This document shows, in pieces, positions 1-7,573 of a stretch of DNA of 64,000 nucleotides. The notes beneath the pieces were generated by a model, which searched no databases, was not told the DNA's origin, and saw nothing but the letters and a program-made list of their open reading frames with translations. The position numbers were made by a program, and so were the translations under genes. Location: positions 1 to 64,000 of the forward strand of contig NZ_JADKYY010000006.1 in the NCBI RefSeq assembly GCF_015354315.1. The letters run 5' to 3'. Each line of letters begins with the position of its first letter. Position 1 is the first letter of the stretch. The stretch is from Planobacterium oryzisoli. Its GTDB lineage: Bacteria; Bacteroidota; Bacteroidia; Flavobacteriales; Weeksellaceae.

Positions 1-251
1 AACTGTCCTTTAATTGGTAGCTTGTTTTTGGAAATCAGTAAAAATTAAAAATTAATAAACTGATATGCAATAAGATAAAAAATAAATAATCTATAACTTA
101 ATGTTTATCGGACGAGGATGATTTCTTTTATAAAAAATAATTTCTGTCATTAGTAGTGTTAGAGCTACGAGTAAGCAAAAGAATAATGCATTCTTTAAAT
201 TGCCATAAAAAATATTTTCAACCATCACTTGATATTTTATTAATTAGTTTT

Positions 252-1388
252 TTAGATAAGTTTCAATTCCGGTATCATTTCGGCCGCTTCTTTCATTTTT
301 GCATCTACAATTTTTGCATAAATAGCAGTGGTTCGTATCTCTCTGTGTCCAAGTCTTTTCGAAACTGTATAAATATCAGCTCCATTTTCTAATAATAAAA
401 CAGCATTGGTATGCCTTGCAGAGTGAAAAGTAATATGTTTAGGTACGCCAGCTCTATTACACCAGCGAACTAATTCGGTATTGTAAGTCATTCCGTATTT
501 CAAACCTCTAAAAACTCGATCTTGAGGACGTTGTCGTTCTCCAAGCAATTCCCTCGCTTGTTTTGAAATATATAAATACTCAACTCCATTAGTTTTTTCT
601 TGTCGAAAATTAACTTTGGTAAAATCTCCTTCATCTCGAACTTCACTCCATACCAATGTATTTATATCAGACCAACGAAGACCAGATAAACACGAAAAAA
701 TAAAAGCTGATTTTAGCATTGGATATTTACATTCCGCTTTTGCTAAAGATTGCAGTTCATCAAAAGTTAAATATTCTCTTTGACTTTCAGCTTGTTCAAA
801 AGATTTTACTTTAGAGGCATAATTAACCGTGAGATAACCATCTTCAAAAGCTTTTCGGATGGACGCTTTAAATTTATTGAAATATGAATATTTCGAATTT
901 TGTGATAATGGAAGATTGCTTTTAGTTAAGGCTTCACTTTCAAAATAATTTTTCACTCGCTTTATAAAATTTTCGTCAATTTCCTCAAAAGCAAAATTAG
1001 GTGAAACTATTTTTTTCAAATGTTGAAACGTAGAAAACCAGTTGCCGTAATTATTCGAAGACTCCTGCTTCATTTTTTCATCCGTTAATTCAGAAAAGAA
1101 AGCCAGAAAGGTTCGTTTAGATTTCGTTCTATTTTTTAAGTCAAACTTACCTTGTAAATATTCAGCTTTTCGTATTGCTAGCACACTTTCAGCAAAAGTA
1201 AATCCCTCTTTATTGTGCTTTTTCTCAGCTGGATTTTTGGGATCTGAAAAGAGATAGGTATCTAGGTTCTCAAAACTTCGTAAATGTCTTCTTTTACCTT
1301 CAGCATTAATTTCTGATCCACGATAGTATTCAATGGAAAGGCTTATTCTTCCATCTTTCAATTTTCTTTTATTAATTGAGATTTTCAT
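252..1388 (-). CDS. Tyrosine recombinase/integrase (Bacteroidota phage-integrase type)
   Basis: The 378-residue protein has an Arm-type N-terminal region (about 1-90), a SAM-like core-binding domain (about 90-195) and a catalytic domain (about 205-378). The catalytic set is visible: Arg238 in LSGLRWSD, His322 and Arg325 in HSARHT, His348 in LGHRE, and the nucleophile Tyr357 in TTAIYAKI. Such enzymes cut and rejoin DNA at attachment sites of integrative elements. The gene ends near the left window edge and its start faces the mnmE 3' end, which fits an element integrating there. Its AT-rich codon use differs from the housekeeping genes next door, suggesting transfer. A TACTTTTG box on the minus strand (1466-1459) upstream could be its -7 promoter element. 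Confidence 0.93.
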   Translation of the reverse strand: MKISINKRKLKDGRISLSIEYYRGSEINAEGKRRHLRSFENLDTYLFSDPKNPAEKKHNKEGFTFAESVLAIRKAEYLQGKFDLKNRTKSKRTFLAFFSELTDEKMKQESSNNYGNWFSTFQHLKKIVSPNFAFEEIDENFIKRVKNYFESEALTKSNLPLSQNSKYSYFNKFKASIRKAFEDGYLTVNYASKVKSFEQAESQREYLTFDELQSLAKAECKYPMLKSAFIFSCLSGLRWSDINTLVWSEVRDEGDFTKVNFRQEKTNGVEYLYISKQARELLGERQRPQDRVFRGLKYGMTYNTELVRWCNRAGVPKHITFHSARHTNAVLLLENGADIYTVSKRLGHREIRTTAIYAKIVDAKMKEAAEMIPELKLI

Positions 1389-1410
1389 AAGTTTGCATTT
1401 GTACTATTTT

Positions 1411-1447
1411 GTACTACTTTAACAGTATTTACAGTTTAAAGTAGTAC
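1411..1447. repeat. 12-bp perfect inverted repeat between integrase and mnmE
   Basis: The arms GTACTACTTTAA (1411-1422) and TTAAAGTAGTAC (1436-1447) are perfect reverse complements separated by 13 bp. A partial direct copy of the left arm, GTACTATTTT, lies immediately before it at 1401-1410. The spacer word ATTTACAGT recurs inverted near 1508-1516. The repeat lies just upstream of the integrase start and downstream of a possible -7 box. That is where integrase or excisionase arm sites, or an autoregulatory operator, would be expected. Confidence 0.6.
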
Positions 1448-1555
1448 ATATTTGGTAACAAAAGTACAAACAAAGTCTTATAAACGAAAATAAAGTTTAC
1501 ATAAAATACTGTAAATCAAACAACGGAATACAAAAGAAACTAAAGGAAAACAAAT

Positions 1556-1573
1556 TTATTTCCCGATACAAAA
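1556..1573 (-). other. Possible attachment-site core at the mnmE 3' end
   Basis: Read on the minus strand, this 18-bp segment encodes the last residues of MnmE (FCIGK and stop). In enterics the corresponding last 18 bp of trmE form the attB site of Salmonella genomic island 1. Here an integrase gene lies just beyond the stop. The call rests on position and analogy only, since the partner repeat is not inside the window. Confidence 0.3.
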
Positions 1574-2944
1574 CTTCGAAAATATATTTCCCAACACCTC
1601 ATCATTTGTAAACTCTCCAGAAATTTCCCCCAAAGACTCAAGTGCATTTCGAAGCTCATACGCTAGTAGTTCCGTCGTCTGAGTTTCCTCGATAGACTCT
1701 CGTACAGATTTTACAGATAATAATGATTTCTGCAGTGATTCGTGATGCCTTTGACTTGTGATAACTACATTATCTTCATCACTTTTCAAATTATTAACAT
1801 AAGCATCTAGGCTTCCTTTCAGAATATCTATTCCAGTCTTTTCTCTAGCAGATAATTTAATAATTTCAAAATCTGTTGAATCACCTATTAAATTCTTAAC
1901 TGAATTGTCAAATATATCAGAATCATCACCCGTCAAATCAATCTTATTATGAAGTAAAATTATCTTTAAATCCTCCCGATAAACTTCCTTGACAAACTGT
2001 GCTATTTCCTCTGGAGTATTTTCTAATTCATCGTAGAGATAAAGAAGGATTCGGGCAGAAGCTATCTTTTCCTTTGCTTTTTTTACTCCTATCGCTTCAA
2101 TAGTATCGGTAGTTTCTCTTAGGCCTGCAGTATCTATAAACCTAAATGCAGTGCCGTTTATATGAAGCACTTCCTCAATAGTATCTCTAGTAGTTCCAGC
2201 AATATCACTTACAATGGCGCGCTCTTCCTTTAAAAGTGCGTTTAGAAGCGTAGATTTACCCGCATTGGGTTTCCCGATAATTGCTACCTCTACTCCATTT
2301 TTAACTGCATTTCCGTAGGTGAAGCTCTCAATCAGATCCTTAAGTTTTGCTTCTATACGATCCAGTAGCATTAAGAGCGCTGTTCGGTCGGCAAACTCCA
2401 CGTCCTCCTCGGCGAAATCCAGTTCCAATTCTACTAAGGAGGTGAAATTCAAAAGATCTGCTCTTAGCGCCTTAATCTCCATAGAGATTCCGCCTTTTAG
2501 TTGATTAAGCGCAAGTTTTCTAGAAGCCTCGTTTTCACTGGCAATAATGTCGGCGATTGCTTCAGCTTGCGAGAGATCAATACGGCCGTTAAGGAACGCG
2601 CGCATAGTAAACTCTCCGGCTTTGGCCATTCGGGCGCCGTTTTTTATTAGGACCTCTAAAATTTTCTTTGCAATGTGCGGGGAACCATGAAAAGATATCT
2701 CCACGGAATTCTCCGTAGTAAAGGTTCTGGGCGAATGGAACACACTTACCATTACTTCATCGATGGTTTCTACTCCGTCCATGATAAATCCATAGTGCAC
2801 CGTATGGGAAGTGGCTTTCGAAAGGTTCGTCCCTTTAAATACCTTACCCACTACTTTGAAAGAGTTTTCTCCCGAAACACGTATAATTCCAATGGCACCG
2901 ACCCCATTAGCGGTGGCAAGTGCGCAGATTGTATCTTGATTCAT
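1556..2944 (-). CDS. mnmE: tRNA modification GTPase MnmE (TrmE)
   Basis: MnmE works with MnmG to install the carboxymethylaminomethyl group on wobble U34 of certain tRNAs. The N-terminal folate-binding domain begins with NQDTICALATANG. A helical domain follows, with the GTPase inserted in it: P-loop GKPNAGKS, the DTAG motif, and NKID. The protein ends with the conserved CIGK, whose cysteine is essential in the family. Length (about 462 residues) is normal. An upstream TTG at 2953 would add three residues, but the ATG at 2944 fits the family better. A TACTTTTG box lies directly upstream (2958-2951), leaving almost no leader if it is used. The gene is followed by the putative integrative element, and no terminator is seen after its stop. 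Confidence 0.97.
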   Translation of the reverse strand: MNQDTICALATANGVGAIGIIRVSGENSFKVVGKVFKGTNLSKATSHTVHYGFIMDGVETIDEVMVSVFHSPRTFTTENSVEISFHGSPHIAKKILEVLIKNGARMAKAGEFTMRAFLNGRIDLSQAEAIADIIASENEASRKLALNQLKGGISMEIKALRADLLNFTSLVELELDFAEEDVEFADRTALLMLLDRIEAKLKDLIESFTYGNAVKNGVEVAIIGKPNAGKSTLLNALLKEERAIVSDIAGTTRDTIEEVLHINGTAFRFIDTAGLRETTDTIEAIGVKKAKEKIASARILLYLYDELENTPEEIAQFVKEVYREDLKIILLHNKIDLTGDDSDIFDNSVKNLIGDSTDFEIIKLSAREKTGIDILKGSLDAYVNNLKSDEDNVVITSQRHHESLQKSLLSVKSVRESIEETQTTELLAYELRNALESLGEISGEFTNDEVLGNIFSKFCIGK

Positions 2945-2994
2945 AGAAAGCAAAAGTACAAAATCTCTCTCTGGCTTTACCTCCCGTAATAAAA

Positions 2995-3036
2995 AAGGCA
3001 GGAACCTTAAAAAAAGATTCCTGCCTTGAAAAAAAA
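2995..3036 (-). terminator. Rho-independent terminator of ndk
   Basis: A 10-bp perfect stem, AAGGCAGGAA (2995-3004) with TTCCTGCCTT (3018-3027), is followed on the minus strand by a T-rich run. It lies between the ndk stop and mnmE and separates the two transcripts. The A-run at 3028-3036 gives it some potential on the plus strand as well. Confidence 0.85.
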
Positions 3037-3048
3037 GTATTCTTCTAA

Positions 3049-3465
3049 CTAGAAGATCTCTCTACCAGAAAAATGGAAAGAAGCCTCGATTGCTGCATTC
3101 TCATCGGAATCGGATCCGTGAACTGCATTTTCTCCAACGCTTCTTGCAAATTCCTTACGGATAGTACCTTCTGCAGCTTCCGCTGGATTAGTAGCACCGA
3201 TGAGTTTTCTAAAGTCTTCCACTGCGTTCTCTTTCTCAAGCACAGCAGCTACGATTGGACCTGAAGACATGAACTCCACTAGTTCCCCGTAGAAAGGTCT
3301 CTCTGCATGTACTTCGTAGAATTTCTTAGCATCAGAAACCGTTAGCTGCGTAAGTTTCATAGCTTTGATTTTGAAACCTGCCCCAGAAATTTTTCCTATG
3401 ATGGCTCCTATGTGTCCGTCCGCTACTGCGTCAGGCTTAATCATTGTGAATGTGATATTTGACAT
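3049..3465 (-). CDS. ndk: Nucleoside diphosphate kinase
   Basis: Ndk balances nucleotide pools by transferring the gamma phosphate of an NTP to NDPs through a phosphohistidine. The 138-residue protein has the family's usual length, starts with a typical [10 protein letters not shown] strand, and carries the active-site His116 in NAVHGSDS. It is monocistronic: a TAACTTTG box (3493-3486, minus strand) lies about 20 bp upstream of the start, and a strong terminator follows the gene. Confidence 0.97.
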   Translation of the reverse strand: MSNITFTMIKPDAVADGHIGAIIGKISGAGFKIKAMKLTQLTVSDAKKFYEVHAERPFYGELVEFMSSGPIVAAVLEKENAVEDFRKLIGATNPAEAAEGTIRKEFARSVGENAVHGSDSDENAAIEASFHFSGREIF

Positions 3466-3547
3466 CTATTTAAATTTTAGAGCGGCAAAGTTACAAAAAT
3501 CTCCCTATATTTGCCCCGTAAATTCAATGCATTGAGAGCGTTTCTGT

Positions 3548-3566
3548 TTTGGCACAGATGTTGTTA
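3548..3566 (+). promoter_or_regulatory. Sigma-54-like promoter facing rsgA
   Basis: TTGGCAC (3549-3555), five bases, then TTGTT (3561-3565) match the sigma-54 -24/-12 pattern TGGCAC-N5-TTGC, except that the -12 C is T. Transcription would start near 3575 and run into the terminator at 3619-3647. A separate TATATTTG box (3506-3513) on the same strand is an alternative -7 element. Neither was tested and the -12 match is imperfect. Confidence 0.35.
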
Positions 3567-3574
3567 ATTTAGAT

Positions 3575-3647
3575 TCGATTCTCATGTTTAATTTGAGTTT
3601 TCATGGTTATTAGTTTTTACCCAGCTTCGGCTGGGTTTTTCTTTTTT
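3575..3647 (+). ncRNA. Candidate small RNA between ndk and rsgA
   Basis: Both flanking genes are on the minus strand, yet the gap holds plus-strand promoter-like boxes and a clear plus-strand terminator. The implied transcript is about 70 nt from the sigma-54-like start, or about 130 nt from the TATATTTG box. It contains a nine-codon frame (3584-3613, MFNLSFHGY) ending just before the terminator, so a tiny peptide is an alternative. No known RNA family is recognised. Confidence 0.35.
3619..3647 (+). terminator. Plus-strand terminator abutting the rsgA stop
   Basis: ACCCAGC (3619-3625), loop TTCG and GCTGGGT (3630-3636) are followed by a T-rich run to 3647. The run is on the plus strand only; the minus side lacks a T tract. 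So the terminator does not serve rsgA, whose stop overlaps the run. It implies a plus-strand transcript in this gap. Confidence 0.8.
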
Positions 3648-4578
3648 ACCATGCATTCTCCTCCTCGGCTTCTTCCATGAGCTTAAGGTAGGTAACGTAC
3701 CGTGATTCCTCGATTTCGCCCTCATCAATGGCACCTAGTACTGCGCATTTGGGCTCGTTGATATGCATGCAGTTGTGGAACTTGCATTCCCTTCCTTTCT
3801 TAAAGATCTCTGGAAAATAATGCTGTAGTTCTTCTTTCTCCACATCAATCATTGCAAACTCCCTAACTCCAGGCGTATCTATAACGCTTCCTCCGAATTC
3901 CCAAAAATGCATCTGGGCAAACGTGGTGGTATGCTTTCCTTTTAGATGCGTCTGGGATATTTCTGCAGTCTTTAAATCGAGCGATGGTTGCAGGGCATTA
4001 ACGAGCGTAGATTTTCCACTTCCGGAGTGTCCAAAGAATACGCTGGTCTTATCCTTAATCAGCAATTTAAGGGTCTCTAAATTAAGTCCGCTGTAGGAAG
4101 ATATCTCCAGGGACTCATAGCCGATTTCAGCATAAATGGCTTTAATCTCTTCAATGATATCTATCTCCTCAGTGCTAAGCACATCCATCTTACTGAAAAG
4201 AATCACAGGAGTAATCCCATAGGCCTCACAACACGCTAAAAACCTATCCAAAAAACCCAGGGAAGTTTCCGGATGCTTCAGCGTAAAGATAAAACAGGCC
4301 AAATCAATATTGGAAGCTATGATATGGGCCTCCTTCGAGAGGTTTACTGATTTTCGGATCAGATAGTTTCGCCTGGGCTCAATCTTGGTAATCCAGGCGA
4401 TATCGTCCTGCTCCAATTGAAACTCCACTCGGTCTCCCACGGCCAGAGGATTGGTGAGTCGGGTCTTTATAAGCTTAAATTTCCCTCGAATCCGCGCCTC
4501 GTACACCGTAAGAGACTCCTGCTCCTGCACCTGGTACCAGCTTCCCGTAGATTTTATTATAAGACCTTTGTTACTCAA
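3646..4578 (-). CDS. rsgA: Ribosome small subunit-dependent GTPase RsgA
   Basis: RsgA is a late 30S assembly factor whose GTPase is stimulated by the small subunit. The 310-residue protein shows the circular permutation typical of the family. An OB-fold (about 1-75) comes first, then SKMD (129-132), the P-loop GHSGSGKS (183-190) and DTPG (234-237). The C-terminal zinc-binding set is Cys265, Cys270, His272 and Cys278. Length and motif order are normal. It sits 16 bp downstream of the DAHP synthase gene on the same strand and is probably co-transcribed with it. Confidence 0.96.
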   Translation of the reverse strand: MSNKGLIIKSTGSWYQVQEQESLTVYEARIRGKFKLIKTRLTNPLAVGDRVEFQLEQDDIAWITKIEPRRNYLIRKSVNLSKEAHIIASNIDLACFIFTLKHPETSLGFLDRFLACCEAYGITPVILFSKMDVLSTEEIDIIEEIKAIYAEIGYESLEISSYSGLNLETLKLLIKDKTSVFFGHSGSGKSTLVNALQPSLDLKTAEISQTHLKGKHTTTFAQMHFWEFGGSVIDTPGVREFAMIDVEKEELQHYFPEIFKKGRECKFHNCMHINEPKCAVLGAIDEGEIEESRYVTYLKLMEEAEEENAW

Positions 4579-4594
4579 GTTAAGATAGTAGTAT

Positions 4595-5674
4595 TTACTT
4601 ATTGATCATTACTCCGTTTTGAATCTCAATAGACTCTTCGTGTATAGCTTTGAACAGCTTCTCTACGAAATCACGATTCATTCCGGTTTCTGAGGCCTTC
4701 TGCGTAGCGTATTCCGTGATGGTCTTCCAGCGCTCAGGCTGAAAAATAGCCAGGTTGTTCTCCTTTTTCACCGCACCGATCTTCTCTGAGAGCTTCATGC
4801 GCTGGGAAAGCAGTTCAATAAGCTGCATATCGATATCGGAGATGACCCTCCGGTGGCTCTCCATAACTCCTTCATAGCCTTCGATTCCCGTAGTTCGGGT
4901 CTCGAGCTTGGCAATCATCTCGGCCAGGGTCTCCGGTGTGATCTGTTGGGCCGCATCGCTCCAAGCTTCGTCCGGATTCTCGTGCGTTTCAATCATTGCC
5001 CCGTGGTACCCCACATTTAGTGCTTCCTGCGCTACGGAAAAAAGACCCGTGCGGTTCCCACAGATATGGGAAGGATCCACAATCATCGGGATACTCGGAT
5101 ACTCATTCTTAAAGTCCAGGGCTATCTGCCAGTTAGGCGTGTTTCGGTATTTAGTTTTTTGGTAAGTTGAGAAACCACGGTGAATAACCCCGAGGTTTTC
5201 TATTCCCTGTCCTAAGAGCCTCTCGAGCGCTCCAATCCAAAGGGCAAGATCTGGATTCACCGGATTCTTCACCAGAACTATTTTCTTTGTGCCTTTTAGG
5301 GCCTCGGCAATCTCCTGTACGGTAAAAGGATTTACTGTGGAGCGCGCTCCAATCCATAGGATATCCACATCCGCCTCTAGGGCCGCCTGTACATGCAGCG
5401 CGTTAGCCACTTCAGTGGCCGTAAGAAACCCGTAGTTTTCCTTTACTTTCTTAAGCCATCCAAGGCCAATCACTCCTACCCCTTCAAAGCCGTTGGGTTT
5501 TGTCCTAGGCTTCCATATTCCGGCTCTAAATACCGGCACCGTGGCACCGGAATTCTTAATGCGCTCTGCGGTCTGGAGCATTTGGGTCTCACTTTCCGCA
5601 GAACAGGGTCCTGCGATAATCAGTGGACTCTCAAACTGCTGGATCCACTCGTTTTTTAATTCTTTCAGATTCAT
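4595..5674 (-). CDS. Bifunctional DAHP synthase / chorismate mutase
   Basis: The N-terminal part (about 1-260) is a 3-deoxy-7-phosphoheptulonate synthase of the KDPG-like class, with IAGPCSAES near the start and PIMVDPSHICG later. The C-terminal 90 residues form an AroQ-type chorismate mutase (RRVISDIDMQLIELLSQRM, KIGAVKKENN). The two activities are the first step of the shikimate pathway and the branch toward Phe and Tyr. This fusion is common in Bacteroidota. An inverted repeat around a CCCTT/AAGGG pair lies in the short leader just before the ATG; no aromatic leader peptide was seen. Confidence 0.93.
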   Translation of the reverse strand: MNLKELKNEWIQQFESPLIIAGPCSAESETQMLQTAERIKNSGATVPVFRAGIWKPRTKPNGFEGVGVIGLGWLKKVKENYGFLTATEVANALHVQAALEADVDILWIGARSTVNPFTVQEIAEALKGTKKIVLVKNPVNPDLALWIGALERLLGQGIENLGVIHRGFSTYQKTKYRNTPNWQIALDFKNEYPSIPMIVDPSHICGNRTGLFSVAQEALNVGYHGAMIETHENPDEAWSDAAQQITPETLAEMIAKLETRTTGIEGYEGVMESHRRVISDIDMQLIELLSQRMKLSEKIGAVKKENNLAIFQPERWKTITEYATQKASETGMNRDFVEKLFKAIHEESIEIQNGVMINK

Positions 5675-5745
5675 TGTCGTTGGGCCCTTAAAAAAGGGTC
5701 GTTATTGGCGTAAAGGTAAAATTTAGCTACAAATAAAGTTAATAA

Positions 5746-6354
5746 TCACGAGAAATCAAACTTGAATGCCTCATGAAGCTTCAGAAGGGAAGGATTTATC
5801 TCAGCCATTTGCTCAAAGATTTTCCTGGAAGTAAGGATTTCCTGTTTAAGGGCAATATCCATACGGTACTCAATCTCTAGTTTAAAATGGTTCACTTTAT
5901 GTCTAAAATGATTAAAGAACGTACCCTGCACCTTTTCAAACTCACTGCGCGCCGTCTCGGAAGGATAATGGATAAGAATCTCGTTCTCACCTTGTTTGAC
6001 AAGTTTAAATCCGTTGATCGCATTATAGAGAAGTACGTTCTCCCCACGCTGCTGCTTTAAAAACAGTTCCCACTCGCGGTCCAGATCCGTCTGGGTAAAA
6101 TGGCTCTGAGGAAGGGCCGAAGTATCTTCTTCTATCACTACTTCTTCCTCCTTCTCCTTCTGCTGCAAGGCCTCTGTGATACTGAACCTGCTTTTTCTTA
6201 TGGGGGTACCAAGCGGCTTACTGGTGATGGGAAGTGGCGCTGGCTTTGGCTGATCAGGCTTTGCCGCGGTTTCCTTAGGTGCAGCAGGCGTAGCTTCAGT
6301 AATTGTAACGGAAGCAGCATTCTCATTAGTTGGCATGGAGGCCGGATCAGCCAC
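5746..6354 (-). CDS. dnaX: DnaX C-terminal (tau-specific) part in the shifted frame
   Basis: This frame carries a Pro/Ala/Thr-rich linker, then a conserved region with REWELFLKQQRG and YNAINGFKLV that resembles the C-terminal domain of flavobacterial DnaX (tau). The frame stays open upstream of the first ATG to the ten-A run at 6401-6410, encoding KKKKFLILPPSALKKG if the upstream dnaX frame shifts by -1. So it is almost certainly not an independent gene but the tail of DNA polymerase III tau. A shifted product would be about 576 residues, the normal DnaX size for this group. Independent initiation at this ATG cannot be excluded. Confidence 0.8.
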   Translation of the reverse strand: MADPASMPTNENAASVTITEATPAAPKETAAKPDQPKPAPLPITSKPLGTPIRKSRFSITEALQQKEKEEEVVIEEDTSALPQSHFTQTDLDREWELFLKQQRGENVLLYNAINGFKLVKQGENEILIHYPSETARSEFEKVQGTFFNHFRHKVNHFKLEIEYRMDIALKQEILTSRKIFEQMAEINPSLLKLHEAFKFDFS

Positions 6355-6392
6355 TTCGCCCGAGCCTTTTTTAAGTGCTGAGGGTGGGAGTA

Positions 6393-7475
6393 TTAAGAAC
6401 TTTTTTTTTTAAGGGATGCTGCAGCACCCAGCGAGCATAACTGCATCAGAGCTATTTCCACCGTAAGACGTGGATTCTTGGAATTCTTATAGTTGATATC
6501 CGCCTGGTTGCAGATTTCAATGGCATCAATAAGTTGTTGCGGGCTCCACTGCGTACTCTGGTTCTCAAATTTCCCGCGGGTATTTTCCCCTACTTCAATT
6601 AAAGAAAGCGTGGAAGGGCTTTGCGCCATCATAAGATCGCGGAAATGATTGCCAAGACCTGCAATGAACAGGTGCGCATCGAACCCACGCTTGATGATTT
6701 CATTAAAGCCACTTAAAACTTCGCTCATCTTTCCTTTCTTAGCCTGATCGGCTATCTGAAGGTAGTATTCGTAGTCCAGAACATTAAGCACCTCGGCTGC
6801 TTTGGAAAGGGTAATGTTTTTTTGGGTAAAGGTACTTAAGCGGTCAAATATTGAAAGGGCATCCCTCAGGGCACCGTCCGCTTTCTGAGCAATAAGATAC
6901 AGGGCATCGTCTTCGTAGGTGATTCCCTCCTTCTTAGCAATGCCGCGAAGATGGCTCTGGATGTCCTCAATGGAGATTCTCTTGAAATCGTAAATCTGGC
7001 ACCGGGAGAGAATCGTAGGAATGATCTTGTGTTTCTCGGTGGTAGCCAAGATGAAGATGGCATGGGCCGGGGGCTCCTCCAGAGTCTTTAAAAACGCGTT
7101 GAAGGCGCTCGAAGAGAGCATATGCACCTCATCGATAATATATACCTTATAGGTTCCGGTTTGGGGGGCAAAACGTACCTGATCTATAAGAGCGCGGATA
7201 TCGTCCACCGAATTGTTGGAAGCCGCATCGAGTTCATAGATATTATAGGAAAATCCGTCCTCTGAGGTAGATCCGTCCCGTTCGTTTATCTTTCGCGCCA
7301 GAATCCGTGCGCAGGTGGTTTTCCCTACGCCTCTGGGCCCGCAGAAAAGCAGCGCCTGGGCCAGTTGGTTATTGGAAATGGCATGTTCCAGCGTATCGGT
7401 TACATGGGCCTGTCCTACCACAGAGTCGAACTCCTGGGGGCGGTATTTCCTGGCCGATACAATGAAATTTTCCAT
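6393..7475 (-). CDS. dnaX: DNA polymerase III subunit gamma/tau (zero-frame product)
   Basis: DnaX is the clamp-loader ATPase of the replisome. The Walker A motif is GPRGVGKTT, Walker B is IIDEVHML, and the sensor/SRC motif is ILSRCQIYDF, all within a AAA+ fold (about 1-230). A clamp-loader oligomerisation domain follows. The cysteine zinc module found in E. coli DnaX is missing between Walker A and ELDAASNN, as I recall is usual in Flavobacteria. The frame ends after SLKKKSS at a ten-A run, giving a 360-residue gamma-like product. The rest of tau is in the -1 frame downstream. This is either programmed slippage or frameshifting, as known for E. coli and Thermus dnaX, or a one-base homopolymer error. 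Confidence 0.93.
   Translation of the reverse strand: MENFIVSARKYRPQEFDSVVGQAHVTDTLEHAISNNQLAQALLFCGPRGVGKTTCARILARKINERDGSTSEDGFSYNIYELDAASNNSVDDIRALIDQVRFAPQTGTYKVYIIDEVHMLSSSAFNAFLKTLEEPPAHAIFILATTEKHKIIPTILSRCQIYDFKRISIEDIQSHLRGIAKKEGITYEDDALYLIAQKADGALRDALSIFDRLSTFTQKNITLSKAAEVLNVLDYEYYLQIADQAKKGKMSEVLSGFNEIIKRGFDAHLFIAGLGNHFRDLMMAQSPSTLSLIEVGENTRGKFENQSTQWSPQQLIDAIEICNQADINYKNSKNPRLTVEIALMQLCSLGAAASLKKKSS
6401..6429 (-). other. dnaX slippery A10 run with upstream hairpin
   Basis: On the minus strand, CTT is followed by ten A's (6410-6401), then GTTCTTAA, which contains the zero-frame stop. Reading one base twice, or one extra A in the mRNA, opens the tau frame. Just upstream, 6429-6413 can fold into a short hairpin: GGGTGC, loop TGCA, then GCA and CCC with one bulged T. 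A nascent hairpin before an A-run is known to stimulate transcriptional slippage. Confidence 0.65.
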
Positions 7476-7499
7476 AGCCCAAAAATAGACTTTTTACGC

Positions 7500-7542
7500 C
7501 AAAAAAAAAACTTTGCCTAGGAAATCTCTTCCCGGGCAAAGT
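7500..7542 (-). terminator. Terminator of hppA
   Basis: ACTTTGCC (7510-7517) and GGCAAAGT (7535-7542) form an 8-bp stem, followed on the minus strand by at least ten T's (7510-7500). It separates hppA from dnaX. Confidence 0.87.
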
Positions 7543-7573
7543 CTTAATTATTTGAAAGAAGGTACGTCCTCTT

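Larger units (their letters stand above)
1..1575. mobile_element. End of a putative integrative element inserted at the mnmE 3' end
   Basis: This stretch is clearly more AT-rich than the genes that follow and holds only one recognisable gene, a tyrosine recombinase. Positions 1-251 show no convincing gene. The recombinase lies downstream of the mnmE stop codon, with short repeats between them. The 3' end of mnmE (trmE/thdF) is a known integration site for Salmonella genomic island 1 in enterics. Here the sequence encoding the conserved C-terminal FCIGK could play the same role. The other end and the second attachment copy would lie left of the window, so the element is inferred and its extent unknown. 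Confidence 0.45.

Noticed and set aside
156-392. Plus-strand frame at the left end
   Set aside because: It overlaps the integrase 3' end on the other strand and looks like AT-rich random sequence.
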